The notes below the pieces were generated by a model. The model worked only from the letters and a program-made list of their open reading frames with translations. It had not been told where the DNA came from and made no database searches. Of a stretch of DNA of 51,179 nt, positions 10,697 to 23,227 are shown in pieces. Both the position numbers and the translations under genes were made by a program. Source of the DNA: Glomus cerebriforme. Taxonomy: Eukaryota; Glomeromycota; Glomeromycetes; Glomerales; Glomeraceae. Location of the stretch: contig QKYT01000562.1 of the NCBI GenBank assembly GCA_003550305.1, positions 17,372 through 68,550 on the forward strand, written 5' to 3'. Each line of letters starts with the position of its first letter. Position 1 is the stretch's first letter.

Positions 10697-12671
10697 TAAA
10701 AAAAACAATTCATCGACTTTGATAATAAAGAATTGAAAATCATATTGCTATTAAATGGACTAAAAAAGATGTTGAGTTGGCTGAAACATTTTTTGCGACT
10801 CATAATGCTGGATTTACAGCCTTCCCGTTCCCTAAAGATTTGTTTCTAAAGGTATTTTATTATGATTATAATGATTATTATCACAATTTATGAATTCTAA
10901 TTTTTTTTTTTTTTTTTGTAAATAATTTTAGTTTATTGAAGAAAATGATGGATACTTTCCGGTAAAAATTGAATCTTTACCAGAAGGTACATCATGTTAT
11001 GTTCATACTCCAGTTTTCCAGATCACGGCCGAAAAAGAATATTCATTGCTGGTTACATATTTGGAAACTATCATTACTATGGCTTGGGTAAATTATTATT
11101 GATTTTTATAATTATAATTACCCGATAAGGTCGTTGTATAATAATTCCTTGTTAAAGTATCCAGCAACGGTTGGAACTCTTTCGCGTCGCGCACGTGATC
11201 GCATCGAAAAAGCTTATCGAGATACAGTTGATGATGATGGCTTTTGGACATTGGAAAGGTACACATTATTTCAAAATTATAATTATTTCAGTTGAAATAG
11301 ATTTTTAACTTAAATCATGATAAAGTCGATTACATGATTTTGGATTTCGAGGATGCACCTGTATTGAACAATCGGTTATTGGTGGTTCGGCTCATTTGGT
11401 TTGTACAAAAAATGATTTTTCCGTACTGTTGAATATTTCGCGTTTATTATTAATAGGTCATTGAATTTTTTTTAATTGAAGTTGAATTTCTCTGGAACAG
11501 ACACTATGAGTGCTGCTTACTATGTTCAATTCTCATTGAATAATGGTAAACCTATTGCCACTTCAATTCCAGCAACTGAACATTCTGTCATGACAGCACA
11601 CAAAACAGAAAGAGTACGTAAGAGTAATGCAAACCATTTATTTTATATTTAATTATGATTATGAATTTTTTATATAAACTTAATGAAAAGGATGCTATTC
11701 TACGAGAGATTAGTACATATGGTAGTGGAGTGTTTGCGTGTGTGATGGATTCTTATGATTATTCCAACGCATTGGACAAAGTGCTTCCGTCAATTGCTAA
11801 GCAAAAACTTGAAAAAGGTGGATTTATGGTGTTAAGACCTGATAGTGGTGACCCAGTTGAAGTTGTCTTAATGGGTCTAAGGTAATTATTATTTTTAATT
11901 ATGGAAAATCTGTAAATATAAGATCAATCTTCTTTAACATTACTTTTTTATGAATAGATCTGCGGAAAAAGTGTTTGGCAGCGATGTTAATAAAAAAGGG
12001 TATAAAGTGATACGTGGAGCTTCTGTCATCCAAGGTGATGCTGTGACTATTGAAAGTTTGGAGGCTATTCTTAACGCAGTAAAAGAAGCCGGTTTTTCTG
12101 CACAGAATGTTGCATTTGGAATGGGCGGTGGATTATTACAAAAGCTCAATCGTGATACTATGAGTTTTGCCACCAAACTTAGTCATATTACCTATGCTGA
12201 TGGAACAACGAGGTATTCAAAAAATTTTTATTAGTTTTATTTGGTCCTCATATATATATATTATAACTTTTTATTTAAACAGGGACATTATGAAAACACC
12301 AAAGACTGATACTGGAAAAATTAGTTTGCCGGGTGAATTTGGCGTTAAAAAGAATAAACAAGGGGTTAGTATTTCATTATTATATATACTGTAATTTTTT
12401 TTCGGATAACTTTAACGGACGAGAGAGAAATATTGTTCTTTAGATTCCAATCGTTTATCCCAAAGAATATTGCTCGGAAAATGATCCAGAAAATTTATTA
12501 AAGGTTGTTTATGATAATGGTAAAGTGTGTGAATGGGAAGACTTTGAAACTATTAGGAACCGTGTTGCAAAAGAATGGCCATCTTTACCACTTTCATATG
12601 ATAACATTAGCCCTGAACTTAAGATTAAAATTGAGAAAATTGTACAAGAAATCAAGACTACTCAATCGTAA
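10356..12671 (+). CDS. NAMPT: Nicotinamide phosphoribosyltransferase (NAMPT-type)
   Basis: It catalyses nicotinamide + PRPP to nicotinamide mononucleotide, the first step of direct NAD salvage, probably in the cytosol. Eleven exons: 10356-10442, 10512-10594, 10731-10851, 10932-11087, 11158-11258, 11326-11398, 11482-11613, 11691-11881, 11958-12212, 12283-12364, 12444-12671. They sum to 502 codons, close to the 491 residues of human NAMPT. Visible family motifs: N-terminal TDSYK-THW, HDFGFRG, SGTDT (Asp 214), PATEHS (His 241, equivalent to the phosphorylated active-site His of animal NAMPT), RPDSGDP (300-306), IQGDAV and GMGGGLLQKLNRD. The terminal NGKV-tail pattern also fits NAMPT rather than nicotinate phosphoribosyltransferase. 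The start is the first ATG before the TDSYK motif. Intron 2 carries a (TA)n run. It converges with the F-box gene downstream. Confidence 0.95.
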
Positions 12672-13123
12672 GAAAATTTCATATTTAATAACAGCAAAAT
12701 CAACCCTTTTTTCAGTAAGTCTATATATATTGATTCATGATAAAAAAAAGATAAATAAAGATAAATAATAGTATGAAGTGAAAATTTTCGAAAATTCGAA
12801 AATTTGGCAATAATATTCCGGGTATATTATTATACCACTATTATACCAAATATTAATTATATAATACCTCCCATTCGCCGATAAAATCTCTGAATCGAAA
12901 AAAATTTATCGAAAGTTACACCCATTTTCAACCATAATTATATTACATCCTTTACAGTATTGACGGAATGTGCAATATGTAATATGCTAATAGAAACCCC
13001 GATATTTACACCAAGATCTATAAATATTTCAAAAATAAGCTTGATAATTCGAAAATATGTTTTTGTTAAAAAAAAAAACCTATTAATTAATATTAAGAGT
13101 TGAGATCCAGGTTCATAACATTA
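12672..13123. other. Convergent 3' intergenic region
   Basis: This is the shared 3' space between the NAMPT gene (+) and the F-box gene (-). It is AT-rich with an AAATAAAG-type polyadenylation-like word near 12750 for NAMPT. A short self-complementary stretch (TTTTCGAAAATTCGAAAATT, about 12783-12802) is visible. No gene was seen. Confidence 0.4.
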
Positions 13124-14590
13124 TTATTCCCATTTTAATATGTAAATGTGTTGATACTGAGCAAGTGCAAATTCGCATTCCTTAAGAGTCCATCCCCTTG
13201 TTTCCGAAATATTTTTTACCATTTCAGGGATATTCACATTCTTTTGAGGTTGCCAATTAAATTTGAATGATTTCAATCTATTACAATTTAAATCTCGTAG
13301 GAAAATACCGAGATTTTCTTTTCCTAAAATACTATATCCGATTACAATTTTATTAATAGATTTTGGAATTTCTTTAGCAAGTTTTGAAAGAAAAGAATTT
13401 CTTATGGGAATTGTTATACAAAGATCGATTGAAGTAAGGTGAGGATTATTTTTAAATATTGAATAAATGAATGTCATATCACTTGGATCACAAATTAAAC
13501 AAGAAAATGATTTTAAATTTGAACAACAAAGTGAAGTATCTTTCATAATTATATCCGCCGTCTTTATACTAAGATATTTCAAGTTCACGGCATGATTTTG
13601 TATCAAGTTAAAGATTGATTCAGAGATATATGCCGGATTTCGAGATGTGATCCAATTTAAACTTAAAGATTTCAATTGTGAAAATATAATATTTGATAAT
13701 AATTCATGATTTCCTTCAAAATGGAAATTTCTAAGACTTAATTCTTGTAAATTATAATAATTTTTTAAATTACTGAGTAGATCAACATCAAGATCACAAC
13801 GTTGTTCTAAATGTAATATCTTCATAGAATGTGAATGATTTTCCAATTCGATTATGATTGGTTGTATATGTATATTTCCAGAGAGATTTTTGTAAATAAA
13901 TTTTTTAAGATTTTTTTGTGATTTAATCAAATTAATAACATATGAATTAGAAATAGTTAGATTTGAATTATTACTTATTTCTAACTCAATCTCTTTAACT
14001 TTACCATTTATACATTCAATTAAATCATCTAAAATTGATAAATCTTTCGATTTTAATCTAAGAGTTAACCTTTTCAGTATAGAAAAACAATTTTTAGTCG
14101 CAGATGTTTTAAAAAAAGGTTTAAAGGGTTTTAAAATTCTATAACTGTTACTCGTATTTATAATGAGAGTTTCAATTTTTGAATTATTAGTAATCATATT
14201 CCAAATTATTTGAATAATTGATGAATGATTTAAATTAAATTTTTTAACAAGGGAAAGTATCATGTGTAATATATTTGTGAGTTCAAGTTGTTTAATGAAA
14301 GAAGGATAATTAAAGGTTGACGATGTTTTAGGAATATAAATTGAATTTGATTCTTTTAAATATTTTATACTAGGTTCTTCTTTATTATCATTATAATAAT
14401 AAGATAATAAAGTTAAAAGGATTTTAAAGCTTTTTATTTGAGGTTTAAAAGGATTCTCCCAAAGGATTGAAACAATATTTTGACACCACAAACGATTTAC
14501 TTGTAATATGGAAAATAACGTTTTTGTATCGTTTTCATCTATATGTTTAAAAATTTCACTTAAACACTCATTAGGTAAATTTTTAACCAT
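13124..14590 (-). CDS. F-box protein with leucine-rich-repeat-like body
   Basis: A single-exon protein of 488 residues. Residues about 2-45 form a recognisable F-box: LPNECLSEIFKHI, then a LFSILQVNRLWCQNIVSILW helix region. This is the motif that binds Skp1 in SCF ubiquitin ligases. The rest is a run of irregular leucine/isoleucine-rich segments with 'L-x-x-L-x-L-x-x' spacing (for example residues about 250-360), as in degenerate LRR substrate-binding domains of fungal F-box proteins. The likely role is substrate choice for ubiquitination; the substrate is unknown. F-box genes of this type are strongly expanded in arbuscular mycorrhizal fungi. It is divergent from the NDUFAF7-like gene across 289 bp. 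Confidence 0.85.
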   Translation of the reverse strand: MVKNLPNECLSEIFKHIDENDTKTLFSILQVNRLWCQNIVSILWENPFKPQIKSFKILLTLLSYYYNDNKEEPSIKYLKESNSIYIPKTSSTFNYPSFIKQLELTNILHMILSLVKKFNLNHSSIIQIIWNMITNNSKIETLIINTSNSYRILKPFKPFFKTSATKNCFSILKRLTLRLKSKDLSILDDLIECINGKVKEIELEISNNSNLTISNSYVINLIKSQKNLKKFIYKNLSGNIHIQPIIIELENHSHSMKILHLEQRCDLDVDLLSNLKNYYNLQELSLRNFHFEGNHELLSNIIFSQLKSLSLNWITSRNPAYISESIFNLIQNHAVNLKYLSIKTADIIMKDTSLCCSNLKSFSCLICDPSDMTFIYSIFKNNPHLTSIDLCITIPIRNSFLSKLAKEIPKSINKIVIGYSILGKENLGIFLRDLNCNRLKSFKFNWQPQKNVNIPEMVKNISETRGWTLKECEFALAQYQHIYILKWE

Positions 14591-14879
14591 TTTTTAATAT
14601 TATTATTTCGAATCTTTTGTATAAAAAAAAAAAGAGGGAAAAAGATTTAAAGGGAACAGTATATAATCGGAATAAAGTCCGATTGATATTGGACCCGTAT
14701 TGGTTGCACAAATGACCAAATGACAATTAGATAAACCGAAATAGCTCCCAAAAAAACCGTACAGTGAAAGGATCCGGATTTTTGATCTGTCACTTATAAA
14801 ACAGGTTAATTCATGATTAGCCAATCAAATTATATAAATAAATTGGGAAAATTCAATTTTCAAAATCAGCTTTTTAAAA

Positions 14880-16732
<1,853 letters not shown>

Positions 16733-17163
16733 AACAAAATAAATAAAATATTAACGATTTGTCTTAATTTTTCAAGTGTACAAAATGTACAGAAAATTCT
16801 TACAAAAAAAATGATGACACAAAATTCCTTTTGTATCATTAAAACTAGTTAAAACTATTAAAATTGAAGATTCCCATATATTATATATACATGCTAATTA
16901 TTTCGTTCTATAAATTTTTTGCATATGATTAAATTTTTTTTCTCCTTAAAAAATAAGAAGTTATAAAATCTTATTTCCTGAGGTGAATGGTGATATTAGG
17001 GATTATAAGAAAGAGATAAAAAGCTATAATAAATAATGTCTTGAGAAACCGTGAATTAATAATTTTTTTTTTTTTTAATACAAATTACATAAGAAAAAAA
17101 AGTCTTAAACTGTTTCAAACTTACCGAGGATCATAGGTCAAATATATATTATTCGATTTCGAA
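16733..17163. other. Convergent 3' intergenic region
   Basis: AT-rich shared terminator space between the NDUFAF7-like gene (+) and the KCTD-like gene (-). AATAAAATAAATAAAATA directly after the stop at 16732 is a likely polyadenylation region. Nothing else is recognisable. Confidence 0.4.
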
Positions 17164-19101
17164 TCATTTAGAAAGACAAGTATTTGACAATATATTTGCC
17201 ACTGAATAATCATAATCTAACCTGATTACCAACTTTAAAGCCCTGCCTTCTGCCCGGCGATAAAAAATTGAAGGAGTATCACTATCGTGAGTTGCCATCG
17301 GAGCAAAAGCATGATGCCCCGAATGAAGTGGTACATATGTTTGACCGCCGCTATTATAGGATGTTACCGTACCAAAGTGACTGGATTGAGTTGTCGAGTA
17401 GGGAAAACCTTGCATAGATGATGGTTGATTAGATGTAACAGAATTATTGTTTGTCCTAAACGTTACTCCTAAAGGAATTCCATTAAAAAAATTGGATGAA
17501 CCTCCTGCATATCCAGTTATTGTATGTGACCCATATCCTTGTGTTTGATTAATAAATGGGGTAGCACCGTAACCAAAACCAACATTTTGATTACCACCAA
17601 AATGCCCATTCACATTGTTCACGTTGTTTGCTTGATTTACATTGAACGTTGTGCCATATTGTCCAAAATGATTGTTTGATACACCTCCGAATGGTCCACT
17701 ACCTGTTGAATGATTTCCACCATCGCCAAATGGTGTAGTAAGCGAAGGTCCATTTCCTGCTAGTTGATTTGCGCCAAATGGAGTTCCATCACCTGTTGTT
17801 TGATTTCCTCCACCAACGAACAAAGGTCCATTAACGGCTGGTCCATTTCCAGTTGCTTGATTTCCTCCAAACGGAGGAGGGCCAGGTGTTTGTCCATTCA
17901 CACTTGTCGAATTTCCCCCAAATTGTTGTGATGTTTGATTCCCGTTGAAATTTGGACCATTTCCATTTGTTTGACTTCCTCCAAATGTTTGCACATTTCC
18001 GTCCGCTCGATTAGCACCAAATCCAAGTGGAGTCTGAGAAGCACCAAAATTAATTCCTTGACCTCCAACCGTTTGGCTTACACTATTAGAATTAAATCCA
18101 TTAATGTTATTACCAAATAATCTAGTGATACCATTCACATCTGAATTTAAATTATTTTGTTGGTTATTATTTTGATTAAATACGGGCCACGATGAAACTG
18201 TGGATGAATTATTGTTTGCATTTATTATATGTTGAAAAGTCATATTTGGTTGTGATATTCTGCTTATACCTCCATTAAATCCTGTATTATTAAACGAATT
18301 ATTCAAGAAATTGTGATTATGAGATTGATACGGAGACATCAATGTACCATAAGCTCTTCTTGGTTTGCAATTATAAAATTCACATCTCCATGAAAATTCT
18401 GGAATCTCTGATTTAATGTGTCTTTCTATTGCATCTCCAAAATGTTGTAAAATAACAAATCCAATCATATTAAATGGTTTCATAATATCTGCTATTATTT
18501 CACTTTGTCCTTGCGCTGGATACCATTCTAATTCTTCAATAGTTCCAAAATCAGTTATAGCCATTTGAATTTCAGTTTGAAGTTGATTTATAGCCAAATG
18601 AACTACTTCTTTAAGAGCTGCTACAAACGCATCAACTTTAGAAGCTACTGAAAGTTCACCTGAAGTGACAGCAATATCTTTAACTGGTATTTGGAAATAA
18701 TCAATCTCTTGATCAAGTTCCTCACGAGTTACTGCTACAAGATTTTTATCTGCTCGATCGCTCCATAATATTTTTCCATTTCGATAAAATTCAAGAATAT
18801 ATCGAAATGCATATCCATTTCTATCAATAAAATATTCATTACCATTTTTTGGGTGTAACATTTCTCTATTTCGTTCTTGAAACATTGTTCCAAGTAATGT
18901 GTCAGGAAACGCAGTTAATGTTGAAGGATATGTCTCGTACTAATCAATTATGGATTTGTTGTAATTTAGATCAATTGAATAAATATCATTATAAAATATA
19001 AAATTTTATCAAACCTTTACTCCTCCAACGTTGAGGATAATTGTCTCCTCACGAGCAAACATGACTTCGTTTTCCCTATCTAGATTTAATTGTGTTGTCA
19101 T
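17164..19101 (-). CDS. KCTD-like T1/BTB-domain protein with FG/GN-rich tail
   Basis: Two exons (19015-19101 and 17164-18939) give 620 residues. The N-terminal T1/BTB domain spans residues about 20-115: ILNVGGVK at 22-29, YETYPSTLTAFPDTLLG at 30-46, then NEYFIDRNGYAFRYILEFYRNGKI. This is the pattern of potassium-channel-tetramerisation (KCTD) proteins, often adaptors for Cul3 ubiquitin ligases. A helical region follows (about 125-215), ending near FSWRCEFYNCKPRRAYG, which is seen next to the T1 domain in KCTD-like proteins of lower eukaryotes. Residues about 230-490 are Asn/Gly/Gln-rich with irregular 12-16-residue repeats containing FGGNQ and GNGP and many FG dipeptides. The C-terminal 80 residues are less biased. 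There are no membrane segments, so it is not itself a channel. The function of the tail is unknown. Confidence 0.88.
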
Positions 19102-19693
19102 ATATATTTGATGTGAAAATTAAAATTTAGAAAAAATAAAAACTATAACCAATAACAAGGGACGGAAAAGGGTTAAAATTAAATGGATTAGTTCGCATAT
19201 CACTCTATAAATAAACAAATAATTATATTTTTTGAATAATAAAAAACAATCGAAACGAACCTTTAGAGAAAAACTGTTTTAGCCGCAGTATTTCAGTATT
19301 TATTAAAGGAAATTTAAAAGTATTATAATAGACTGCCATATTCATGCATAATAAAAATAAAAAAAAAAACTTTTTAAAAATACCAAGAGATTACCTTGAA
19401 ATCAAGGTTCAAAAAAAAAAAAAATGAATACAAGTGTAGCGTAGTCAATGAAGGAAAGTTTTAAATTTTTTTTTTTTGACCTACAACCTATTTTGGTTTT
19501 TAGGGGCAAAAAGTGGTCACTTTATATCTGATATTCGGTCTAAAATTGGCGGAATATTCGATTAACCCGAGTTTATATTTTAAATAGCTCTGTGTTACAA
19601 AAGCACGCCTTACAAGTGACATAATGCGCAGTTTTTTGGAACATCATGTGAATTAAATAAAAATTTTTTTTTCGATGGTTAAAAATTTAAAAA
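19102..19693. promoter_or_regulatory. Divergent promoter region KCTD-like / GCIP-like
   Basis: 592 bp between two outward-facing start codons. It has A-tracts at about 19360-19425 and a stretch of moderate GC around 19500-19640. It must contain both promoters; no TATA box at a convincing distance was seen. No gene was found. Confidence 0.4.
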
Positions 19694-20954
19694 ATGTCTA
19701 CTCCAACTAATTCTGGTATGTAAATTTTTGTTATATATGTAAATATCGGTTGCATTGCTTAACGTTCACGTAATTCATTATTTACCATTATAACAATTAA
19801 GATGTCCAGACAAAGTTACGTGCGTTAGTTGATGTGTTACTTGGATATTTAAAGGATGTTAATAATACTAAATCATTAAAAAGTTCCGAAAATATTGATT
19901 GTGAAGCTGTTTTAAATGATCTTGGTGTGTTAATTCGCCTTGTTTTTTCATGTTTTCGAAAATAAGTTGCTAACTCCGCTATTCTCTTTTGACTTTAGGT
20001 AAATTAGGAATAATTCTCGCAGATAATGCGACAAAGGTGATAATATATCAACGATTTTGCGTCATTTTTTTTTATTTTTTTTTAATAGATTAATTAATTT
20101 TTTTAAAGGTTACAATTGCGTGTAAACCTCCATGCATACCAATATCAGCCATACCAACGATTGAAGCTATGGGAGAAACTTTATTTCGTATAAGTGGATT
20201 TGTTGAATCAATACCATTATCAACAGGAAAAACTTTAATTCAGTTAATAAAATCAACAACAGAAGAAATTATGTTCGATTCAGCAGCATTAGCGAATTCA
20301 TTTTTAGATGAACCCGTGGATCCAAGTACAATAAGATCAAAAGGATATCTTATTTCAACTGGAATTGTATGGGAAGCATGCGATCGATTTAATAATTTAC
20401 CAAAAAGTAATAAACAAGCTGTTATAATTAAATGGAAAGAAATGTTAGAATTATTAAAAGATGCTATTTTAGAAATTAAAAATTTGCTAGATCAAGATGA
20501 TAATAAAGAAGATGATGGTTGGGATGAAATATTTGGAGAATCTATCAATAAAACATTATCAGCAAGAGAAAAAGAAATTGTTGAATTATCTTTAAAATTA
20601 TTTAATTTAGTGAAGACACTTTTCAATAAAATATTGAAAAGATACTTAGAACCTCTGGATTTGTCAACATATGATGAAAATTTGTCGCTGAAAAAGATCA
20701 ATCAGACACTTGATCGATATATGGATTTGGGCAAATTGATTTCTGATGCTGCAGATGAATTGGGGGCAAGTTTGTATTCTCCTCAAGATCCAACGACTAT
20801 AGAATCAAAAGTTAATTATGTCTCTTTACATTCTCAAGATTTGATAAAGACGATTTTACCTATTGCTTCGCAAGAAGATGTTAACTGGTTTAACACGTGT
20901 GATGTACAATTTATAAAGATTTTACAGTCGATCACAGAGAAGAATAAGAAATAA
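19694..20954 (+). CDS. Cyclin-D1-binding protein 1 / GCIP family protein
   Basis: Four exons (19694-19715, 19802-19924, 19999-20036, 20109-20954) encode 342 residues, close to human CCNDBP1 (360). The helical protein contains the family's acidic motif DDGWDEIFGE followed by LSAREKEIVELSLKLFNLVKTLFNKILKR, and the terminal EDVNWFNTCD segment, which I recognise from the GCIP-interacting family. The animal protein binds cyclin D and transcription regulators and dampens the cell cycle; the role in a fungus is unknown. The first exon is only 22 nt, MSTPTNS across the junction; it was chosen because its ATG is the only nearby start and the donor GTATGT is good. Divergent from the KCTD-like gene. Confidence 0.8.
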
Positions 20955-22535
20955 ATACTGGGTGCTAAGTACTGTAAATGCATATAAATTTGTTCAACAT
21001 GTTCAAGAAGTGATTATAGGGAGCTTTACTTTATAAAGGTCATTTTAAAGTTTTTGATTGATTGTTAACTGATTTTTTCTTTTTTTTTTTTGTCAAAGTT
21101 ATATTAAATTTCATTTCATTGCGCATCAAAAACTGACAAGTTAAAGGCTGAAATTTGTTTAATACTAATGAGCTATGACGATGGGTTTTCCTTTAAAAAA
21201 ACCATCAAACTGAATGTATATTTCTTAAAAGTTATTTTAAAACTTATTACAAAAATATCTAAATGTTGAATATAAAAAGAATTCTTATCGATTAATTACC
21301 TTAAAAAGGTTTATCATTTTAAATTTTAATAAAATACCAAATTTTGAAAAAACTTAGCTATTTTATCATTTTAAAATTTTAATAATATAATACTCACCAT
21401 AAAGAGACTTACTAAGAAATGTACTATGCTCCTTCCATAAAAACTTCGCATAGCATCATAACGTTTCGCAACAACTTAGTCCTACCGCAGGACTTGAAGC
21501 TGACTACAAGGTAAACATGCTAAAAGAAGTTTAAAGGGATTTCAACCAAACCAGCCAGTTAGGAGAGACTCGACTATCTGACCAGCTTTTCCTTGCCTGA
21601 TATGAGGAAGACCTCATATTCAGTATAAGGAAACTAACGAGGGAATTTAAAGGAGATGCAAAATTTAAGTGTAAAGGAGGAGGTTGATATCATCATACTG
21701 ACCAGAAAGATAAATAAAATAAAATGATTTTTCGATGAGAAGTAAAAGTCAATAAAAAGTAATTTTTTATCATATTTATCGAAAATAAGCACGGATGGGA
21801 TAGTCGAACTTTGATCAGTACTATTTTTATATGTAACTTTTTCCAAATTTGGAGGCGGGAAAATCACGTGACTTCGTAAAAAAAATTGCTTGTCCGAATA
21901 AAAACTTTTCCTTACTTATATAACTTCCAAATACATATAATAGGTGTATTTTAGCCTTCTCTGCAAGTTTACTTAGAGCGCAAAATGAGGTTATGAATAC
22001 CACTTTTGATTTATTTGATCAAAATTAATTTATCCATTTTTTGGATATGATCGGCAGGCTAAAATACTTGCTCCAAAATTTTCAATAAATTTGTATTTTT
22101 GTAAATCACATTATTTGCCCCGCTTAGACGATCCCCAAATTTGGAATTGCTTAGATAAAATAAGGTAGTTGAATCCTATAACAGATAAGTATAATTATGT
22201 ACAAGTATAAGTAAACTACTCGTCATTATATCAATTATAATGATATAATGAATATTTAACTTTAATATCTAATGACGCGTAAACTGAAAATAATCATAGT
22301 ATAAATTATAACGCGTCATTACATGAAAAAAGAAAATCAAACTTTTTGAATATGTAAAAAAATACATAAAAAGAGCTCAAATCAGAACGGGGATTATTTT
22401 AATTCACATAATTCAATACTAATTGGTTTTCCTTCTTTTTCTTCAATTTACTTTTAAAATTGTCATTTTATATAATTCTTTGCTCACTGTTAAATTTTTA
22501 TTTTTTAAATCTATAAATTTATTAATTCATTATTA
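20955..22535. other. Intergenic region, one possible decayed coding remnant
   Basis: No intact gene. A GC-richer island at about 21480-21690 stands out. The rest is AT-rich and includes a short region of ATGACGCG/AACGCGTCATTA words around 22270-22325 that are partly inverted. The last 100 bases (TTTAAAT, CTATAAATTT near 22510) form the upstream region of the TFIIS-domain gene. Confidence 0.4.
21556..21687 (+). pseudogene. Possible decayed coding remnant
   Basis: The frame from CAG at 21556 reads QLGETRLSDQLFLA, one stop (TGA at 21595-21597), YEEDLIFSIRKLTREFKG, then further lysine-rich residues to a stop at 21685-21687. The composition looks protein-like and GC is higher than the surroundings. 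I do not recognise the family. It may be a fragment of a mobile-element protein. Low confidence. Confidence 0.25.
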
Positions 22536-23227
22536 ATGCCACGCAAAATATCAAAAAAACTTCAAGTAAAACAAGAAGTTTATGTTAAACCTATTAGAAA
22601 ATCTATAATAAACTGTCAACCAGCATTGACAATTATGGGACCAGATCTTCCAATTAAATACTTATATACTGGAAATGGTATCCGAGATAACTGTAAATAA
22701 TTTATATTTATAAAATGTTAATTTATTAGTTATTAATCTAATTTTATAAACTTTTTTTTTTTCTTTTAGGTTTAAAATTATTTTATCAATCATTATTAGA
22801 AGCGTGCAATGACAAAGATAACGAAATCACACGACTTAATATGGCAGAACTTGCTAAGAAGATTGAAGAAAGTATTTTTGCTAACACTGGATCAAGTCCT
22901 TATGATGATAAGTATAAAACATGTTGTAGAAGTAAACTTTGGAATCTACGAGATAAGAGAAACTCGGAATTTGTAAGTAAAGTTATTAGTGGAAATATCA
23001 AGGCTGAAGATGTTTACAAATTGACAGGAGATGAAATGCTTTCTCACGAAAAATATTATCAGAAACAAATAGAAATGAGAAAGATGATTGAAAATTCTGT
23101 CAGATATGAATCAGATTTGGTGCCGATGAAGCTTGAGTCGGACGGTTCATTGAGTTCTTGCATGTCTGGAGGTAGTGGAGGGACCGTTTGGGTTTCTCGT
23201 AATACGCTTGATAAATCTAGTTTATAA
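22536..23227 (+). CDS. TFIIS central-domain (TFS2M) protein, stand-alone
   Basis: Two exons (22536-22692, 22770-23227) encode 204 residues. Residues about 54-165 match the central domain of elongation factor TFIIS and of its relatives (PHF3, DIDO, yeast Bye1), a three-helix bundle that docks on RNA polymerase II. Key stretches are LFYQSLLEACNDKDNE, LAKKIEESIFANTG, KYKTCCRSKLWNLRDKRN, VISGNIKAEDVYKLTGDEML and SHEKYYQKQIE. There is no N-terminal LW domain, PHD finger or C-terminal zinc ribbon with its catalytic Asp-Glu, so it should not stimulate transcript cleavage like TFIIS. The N-terminal 50 residues are basic (MPRKISKKLQVKQ). The tail is serine/glycine-rich. It may be a decoy, regulator or paralogue that has lost domains. 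Confidence 0.85.

Noticed and set aside
21634..21867. 77-residue minus-strand frame with hydrophobic stretch
   Set aside because: It lies antisense to the decayed coding-like island and has no domain; judged a shadow.
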